Assembly (NCBI GenBank): GCA_964460465.1
Contig: CAYWSB010000109.1
Coordinates: forward strand, 1 to 17,194
Direction of reading: 5' to 3'
Length of the DNA: 17,194 nucleotides
Source: SLRI01 sp964460465
GTDB lineage: Bacteria > Pseudomonadota > Alphaproteobacteria > Geminicoccales > Geminicoccaceae
Shown in pieces: positions 15,218 through 17,194 of the stretch. The first letter of the stretch is position 1. Every line of letters begins with the position of its first letter. Under the pieces are notes generated by a model, which made no database searches, was not told the origin of the DNA, and worked only from the letters and a program-made list of their open reading frames with translations. A program made the translations under genes and the position numbers.

Positions 15218-16032
15218 CCGCCGGCGGCCGGTGCCGTCTCCAGGCTGCCGCCGAGGCGGACCGGACGAATCGCCGTGGCGAGGCCACTCTTGGGGTCGGT
15301 GACGAGCAGGACGGCGCAGAGGGTGGCCGGCCCCGCCGCCGGCTGCAGGCGCGGCCCCGGCACGCTCGAGCGCCAGCGCTCGAGCGAGATCGCCTTGTCC
15401 ATGCCGATCACGCTGTCGTAGTCGCCGGTCATGCCGACGTCGGTGATGTAGGCGGTGCCGCCGGGCAGCAGGCGATGGTCGGCCGTGGGCACGTGGGTGT
15501 GGGTGCCGACGACGAGCGAGACGCGGCCGTCGAGGAAGTGGCCGAGCGCCGCCTTCTCGCTGGTCGCCTCGGCATGGACGTCAACGACGATGGCATCGGC
15601 GTTGCCGCCCAGAATCCAGGCAGCCAGCGCCTCCTCGAGGTGGCGGAACGGATCGCCGTAGAGCCCGGTGAAGAGCCGGCCCATGACCTGCAGCACCACG
15701 AGCCGCCGGCCGCGCGGCGTGCGGAAGGTGGCGACACCCTGACCCGGCGTGCCGGGCTGCATGTTGAGCGGCCGGATGATCCTGGGCTCGGTCTGGATGT
15801 GGCCCACGAGCTCACGCTGGTCCCAGGCGTGGTTGCCGAGCGTGATCAGATCGGCGCCGGCAGCGAAGAGATCGGCGGCGATGGCGGGGGTCAGGCCGAA
15901 GCCGCCGGCGGCGTTCTCGCCGTTGACCACGACGGCGTCGAGGCCGAGCTCCTCGCGCAGCCGGGGCAGCTCCGCCTCGACCACCGCCCGGCCGGCACGG
16001 CCGACCACGTCACCGACGAAGAGAATCTTCAA
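15214..16032 (-). CDS. YmdB-like metallophosphoesterase (TIGR00282 family)
   Basis: Predicted cytoplasmic dinuclear-metal phosphoesterase. Members such as Bacillus YmdB hydrolyse 2',3'-cyclic nucleotides and affect developmental decisions. All metal ligands are visible: Asp8 in FVGDVVG, Glu39 and Asn40 in NGENAAGG, Asn67 and His68 in LGNHAWD, His153 in DVHAEATSEK, and His178/His180 in GTHTHVPTAD. The 272-residue length is normal. The TTG at 16030-16032 starts the family N-terminus (LKILFVGDVVG) and has GAGGG 7 bases upstream. It follows the cyclo-ligase by 28 bases, so the two are probably co-transcribed. Its stop overlaps the stop of the convergent HisKA gene within one CTAG. Confidence 0.94.
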   Translation of the reverse strand: MKILFVGDVVGRAGRAVVEAELPRLREELGLDAVVVNGENAAGGFGLTPAIAADLFAAGADLITLGNHAWDQRELVGHIQTEPRIIRPLNMQPGTPGQGVATFRTPRGRRLVVLQVMGRLFTGLYGDPFRHLEEALAAWILGGNADAIVVDVHAEATSEKAALGHFLDGRVSLVVGTHTHVPTADHRLLPGGTAYITDVGMTGDYDSVIGMDKAISLERWRSSVPGPRLQPAAGPATLCAVLLVTDPKSGLATAIRPVRLGGSLETAPAAGG

Positions 16033-16060
16033 TCGTCCGCCCTCGCGTCCGCTCTGCAGC

Positions 16061-16654
16061 TCATCCGGGGAAGTGGTGCACGCCGGCCTCGGTGACGATC
16101 GTTGCGAGTCGGACGTCGTTGGCCTCGTGCGGCAGGGACGGCACGCGCTGCGCCGCGAAGGCGAGGCCGATGGCGGTGAGGCCGGGGCCGAGGGTGGGCA
16201 GGGTCCGATCGTAGAAGCCGCCGCCGTAGCCCAGGCGGTAGCCCCTGTCGTCGAAGGCGAGCATCGGCACCACGACGATGGTCGGCCGGACCGCGGTCGC
16301 GGCCGGCAGCGGCTCGAGCACGCGCATCGGCCCCTCGAGCAGCGCGTCGCCCGGCCGATAGCGCAGGAACGCCAACGACCGACCCTTGGCCACAATGCGC
16401 GGCAGGCAGGTGGCGATGCCGAGGGCGGCGAGGGCGCCGAACAGCGGGCGGGTGTCGAGCTCGGCACCCAGCGGCCAGAAGGCGGCGACCACGCTGTCGG
16501 GGCACAACGGCAAGTGCGTCATCAGGTGCAGCAGCGCGGCCTTCGACGCCGCGCGCCGATCGGTCGCATCCATGGCCGTTCGCCGCGCCATGGCCTGGTG
16601 GCGCAGGCGCTGCTTGGCTTCGGCCGTGGCTGGATCAGGTCGGGCGGTGCCCAT
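16061..16654 (-). CDS. 5-formyltetrahydrofolate cyclo-ligase
   Basis: Converts 5-formyltetrahydrofolate with ATP into 5,10-methenyltetrahydrofolate in the folate pool (FAU1/YgfA family). The ATG at 16652-16654 gives 197 residues, the family size, and begins just before the conserved basic stretch AEAKQRLRHQAM (Lys14). The ATP-binding signature GYRLGYGGGFYDR is at 138-150 and VVPMLAFD at 128-135. The frame stays open upstream to 16777, but that part overlaps the 6S RNA gene and is not family-like. In proteobacteria this gene commonly follows 6S RNA and zapA, as here. Confidence 0.93.
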   Translation of the reverse strand: MGTARPDPATAEAKQRLRHQAMARRTAMDATDRRAASKAALLHLMTHLPLCPDSVVAAFWPLGAELDTRPLFGALAALGIATCLPRIVAKGRSLAFLRYRPGDALLEGPMRVLEPLPAATAVRPTIVVVPMLAFDDRGYRLGYGGGFYDRTLPTLGPGLTAIGLAFAAQRVPSLPHEANDVRLATIVTEAGVHHFPG

Positions 16655-16691
16655 CAGCGGCGATGCCGCGGGGGTCGACAGGACATCGCCA

Positions 16692-16705
16692 CCCGCCCGG
16701 GCGGG
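16692..16705. repeat. Perfect GC palindrome between 6S RNA and cyclo-ligase gene
   Basis: CCCGCCCGGGCGGG is perfectly self-complementary and extends to a near-perfect 20-base stem with one G-T pair at about 16689-16708. It lies about 20 bases past the 3' closing-stem strand of 6S RNA and 37 bases before the cyclo-ligase ATG. It may mark the 3' end of the 6S precursor or attenuate read-through. No T-run follows. Confidence 0.35.
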
Positions 16706-16719
16706 CGGTAGCGGAGCCA

Positions 16720-16868
16720 CCCTGGCCGTTGCCGTCGACGTGGTCCCTGGGTCCTGCTGAGCAGGTGGGCGCCGCAATACCCGGACCAGGGTCCGGACAG
16801 AGGCAGCTCCCGAAGGATCACAATAGGCCCAGAGCGCTGAGAAGACGCTGACGAACCGGGCAGCCCCG
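16720..16868 (-). ncRNA. ssrS: 6S RNA
   Basis: RNA that binds sigma70-RNA polymerase by mimicking an open promoter. I could fold the minus strand by hand into the 6S shape. The outer closing pairs are CCG/CGG and CGTC/GACG (16859-16850 with 16736-16726). The inner closing stem CTCTGGG/CCCAGGG (16834-16828 with 16751-16745) has one G-T pair. A large central bubble follows: 16 unpaired bases on the 5' side (16827-16812), and on the 3' side a small hairpin CCTGC-TCA-GCAGG (16765-16753). Then come the stem GGG-A-GCTGC/GCGGC-G-CCC and the terminal hairpin TCCGGAC/GTCCGGG. The position between zapA and the cyclo-ligase gene is the classical one. Ends are approximate. A weak promoter-like pair (TTGCAG 16901-16906, TAACTA 16878-16883, 17 apart) precedes it. 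Confidence 0.8.
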
Positions 16869-16880
16869 CCATCACGCTAG

Positions 16881-17194
16881 TTAGGCGGTCTCGACCGCGG
16901 CTGCAAGCTGCTCCAGCCGCTCGGCGAGCCGCTCGATCATCGCCGCCGTGCCGCTGTCGTCGCCGGCCGCCACCTTCGCACTGCCGGCCTGCAGCCGCTT
17001 GATCTCGGAGAGCGCGTCGTCGAGCTCGTCGGCGATCAGGAGGCTGGTGAGCACCAGGAGGCGCGGGTCGCCGATCTGCCCATGGGCGGCCGCCTGCTCG
17101 CGCACCCGGGCGTCCACATAGCTGGCGAGACGCTTGAGCCGCAGCTCCTCGCCCTCGCCGCATTGCACGCTGTAGGGGCGGTTGTGGATGGTGA
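16881..17194 (-). CDS. zapA: Cell division protein ZapA (5' end outside window)
   Basis: FtsZ-associated protein that promotes Z-ring bundling. The frame is open to the window edge, so the start codon lies beyond 17194 and about 104 codons are visible. The N-terminal piece TIHNRPYSVQCGEGEELRLK and the following LASYVDARVREQ match the ZapA beta-strand and helix pattern. The second half is a coiled coil (LLIADELDDALSEIKRL and MIERLAERLEQLAAAV). A GTG near 17166-17168 could be mistaken for the start but would remove the conserved N-terminus. 6S RNA follows directly. The last codons contain a small palindrome (GCGGTC-TC-GACCGC on the + strand, 16885-16898). Confidence 0.88.
   Translation of the reverse strand, partial: TIHNRPYSVQCGEGEELRLKRLASYVDARVREQAAAHGQIGDPRLLVLTSLLIADELDDALSEIKRLQAGSAKVAAGDDSGTAAMIERLAERLEQLAAAVETA

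Noticed and set aside
16655..16777. A 41-residue N-terminal extension of the cyclo-ligase
   Set aside because: It overlaps the 6S RNA structure and is Pro/Ala-rich. The ATG at 16654 gives the usual protein.

Overview
The window is very GC-rich chromosomal DNA, apart from an AT-richer stretch at about 1-190. It is most likely from an alphaproteobacterium, possibly a Rhodospirillales-like lineage. Three things point there: the block rpmH-rnpA-yidD-yidC-engB-argB, the block zapA-6S RNA-5-formyltetrahydrofolate cyclo-ligase-YmdB-like phosphoesterase, and a sensor kinase with an HDLRN-type H-box. The lineage is inferred from memory of gene order and protein families, not from a search.

Layout. 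At 1-162 the + strand carries what looks like the 3' end of an unrecognised gene in lower-GC DNA. A tight hairpin (200-218) separates it from a leftward cluster, 234-5063, read in the order rpmH, rnpA, yidD, yidC, hpt, engB, argB. This cluster covers ribosomal protein L34, the RNase P protein, two membrane-insertion factors, purine salvage, a ribosome-assembly GTPase and arginine synthesis. A sigma70-like promoter at 5131-5159 precedes it. A rightward three-gene unit follows (5179-8029): a periplasmic DUF547 protein, a membrane sensor histidine kinase whose start overlaps the upstream stop (ATGA), and a small lipoprotein. A leftward type I secretion pair (HlyD-family adaptor and ABC transporter, 8054-11568) faces it across a hairpin. 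Its promoter carries a palindrome over the -10 element. Next come a leftward RlmI-like 23S rRNA methyltransferase (11686-12918) and a divergent exported gamma-glutamyltransferase (13039-14796). After these is a 79-residue protein that is little more than a histidine-kinase dimerisation/phosphoacceptor domain (14978-15217). Finally, a leftward set reads zapA (cut by the window edge), 6S RNA, 5-formyltetrahydrofolate cyclo-ligase and a YmdB-like metallophosphoesterase.

Gene-free stretches are all short. The longest, 14797-14977, holds only a TATGAT hexamer (14894-14899) with no matching -35 and the ribosome binding site of the next gene.

Non-AUG starts are common: GTG for rpmH, engB and the lipoprotein, and TTG for the ABC transporter, the YmdB-like gene and probably the DUF547 gene. 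For rnpA and yidD no suitable ATG, GTG or TTG exists, and CTG starts fit best. No CRISPR array, tRNA, rRNA, insertion sequence or complete phage gene was seen. The items most worth a second look are the lone phosphoacceptor-domain protein, the missing canonical starts of rnpA and yidD, the palindrome at the secretion promoter, and the DUF547-kinase-lipoprotein unit.
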